Shown piece by piece: positions 63,711-64,000 of a DNA stretch of 64,000 nt. Location of the stretch: NCBI GenBank assembly GCA_041390125.1, contig JAWKQN010000022.1, forward strand, positions 5,451-69,450, read 5' to 3'. Under the pieces are notes generated by a model that saw only the letters and a list, made by a program, of their open reading frames with translations, did no database searches and was not told the DNA's origin. The translations under genes were made by a program, and so were the position numbers. Source of the stretch: Gemmatimonadota bacterium (GTDB taxonomy: Bacteria > Gemmatimonadota > Gemmatimonadetes > Longimicrobiales > Gaopeijiaceae). The first letter of the stretch is position 1, and each line of letters begins with the position of its first letter.

Positions 63711-63781
63711 CCCGCCTCACCCGGCGCCGCCGGAACACCGATTCCGGGCCCGCAGGGCCCGACCCGCAGTGGAGATCCGCA

Positions 63782-64000
63782 GTGAACGAAGCCACCCTCA
63801 CGGTGGAACGTCCCGAGCCGCAGCGACGCCCGAAGCTCATCGCGGATGGCGTCATGGGCATGCTGCTGTTCGTCTTCACCGAGGTCATGATGTTCTCGGG
63901 GCTGATCTCGGCCCACGTCATCGTGAAGTCCCAGGCCATCGGACAGCTGTGGCCACCGCTGGGGCAGCCGCGTCTCCCGTTCGAGGAGACCGCCATCAAC
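63782..64000 (+). CDS. second subunit III-like oxidase gene, truncated by the window edge
   Basis: GTG start at 63782 with GGAG about 8 nt upstream; 73 codons are seen before the window ends without a stop. The visible part has one helix with FTEVMMFSGLISAHVIVKSQ and then WPPLGQPRLP, both typical of haem-copper oxidase subunit III. Two subunit III-like genes in one operon suggest either a split function or a second oxidase form. Confidence 0.85.
   Translation, partial: MNEATLTVERPEPQRRPKLIADGVMGMLLFVFTEVMMFSGLISAHVIVKSQAIGQLWPPLGQPRLPFEETAIN

Overview
The window is 64 kb of very GC-rich, gene-dense bacterial chromosome from a diderm: it has TonB-dependent receptors, many lipoprotein signal peptides and outer-membrane barrel proteins. 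The mix of ECF sigma factor plus TPR-tailed Hanks kinase, DUF5916 and Big_1/BIG2 surface lipoproteins, and an aerobic aa3-type oxidase behind a diheme cytochrome c suggests Gemmatimonadota, or less likely Acidobacteriota. This is inference from gene content; no rRNA or tRNA gene was seen. Starts are often GTG or TTG, and ten neighbouring gene pairs share a 4-nt ATGA or GTGA overlap.

Layout. 0.3-4.1 kb: a large Ig-like/beta-helix surface lipoprotein. 4.5-13.2 kb: a polysaccharide cluster (asparagine synthase, glycosyltransferase, Wzy/WaaL-like polymerase or ligase, methyltransferase; divergently a formyltransferase-GINT1-like fusion and a serine-glyoxylate-type aminotransferase). 13.2-17.4 kb: GNAT acetyltransferase and unknown membrane protein, facing a NarL-type two-component system. 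17.5-22.6 kb: TonB receptor, SDR, small lipoprotein, plug plus mini-barrel protein. 22.7-30.4 kb: a complete phosphate system read leftward (zinc-ribbon Ser/Thr kinase, PP2C phosphatase, pstS, phoU, pstC, pstA and two pstB-like ATPases). 30.7-37.8 kb: zincin, Ig-like lipoprotein carrying a TonB-plug-like segment, ECF sigma and TPR kinase. 37.8-46.0 kb: M28 peptidase, esterase, M48 peptidase, YjbQ, Tat-exported aminotransferase, Sco-PCuAC fusion. 46.1-49.7 kb: molybdate-type ABC operon led by an XRE/binding-domain regulator. 49.8-59.5 kb: 5'-nucleotidase, TonB receptor, DinB, cytochrome c lipoprotein, cupin, DUF5916, Trm112-like protein. 59.5-64.0 kb: cytochrome c and cytochrome oxidase operon, running off the right edge.

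The most unusual region is the phosphate locus. Its two ATPases have complementary defects. The first lacks a proper ABC signature (LSLEA). The second lacks the Q-loop Gln and the H-switch His but keeps LSGGQ. They could therefore form a heterodimer with one consensus and one degenerate site, where PstB is normally a homodimer. The same operon encodes PhoU fused to a low-molecular-weight phosphatase/ArsC-like domain whose catalytic Cys and P-loop Arg are both replaced, and it lies directly downstream of a kinase/phosphatase pair. Also notable are a TonB-plug-like segment inside a barrel-less lipoprotein, a Sco1-PCuAC fusion with the full copper motif in the same window as the oxidase it would metallate, and a palindrome overlapping the predicted promoter of the molybdate operon.
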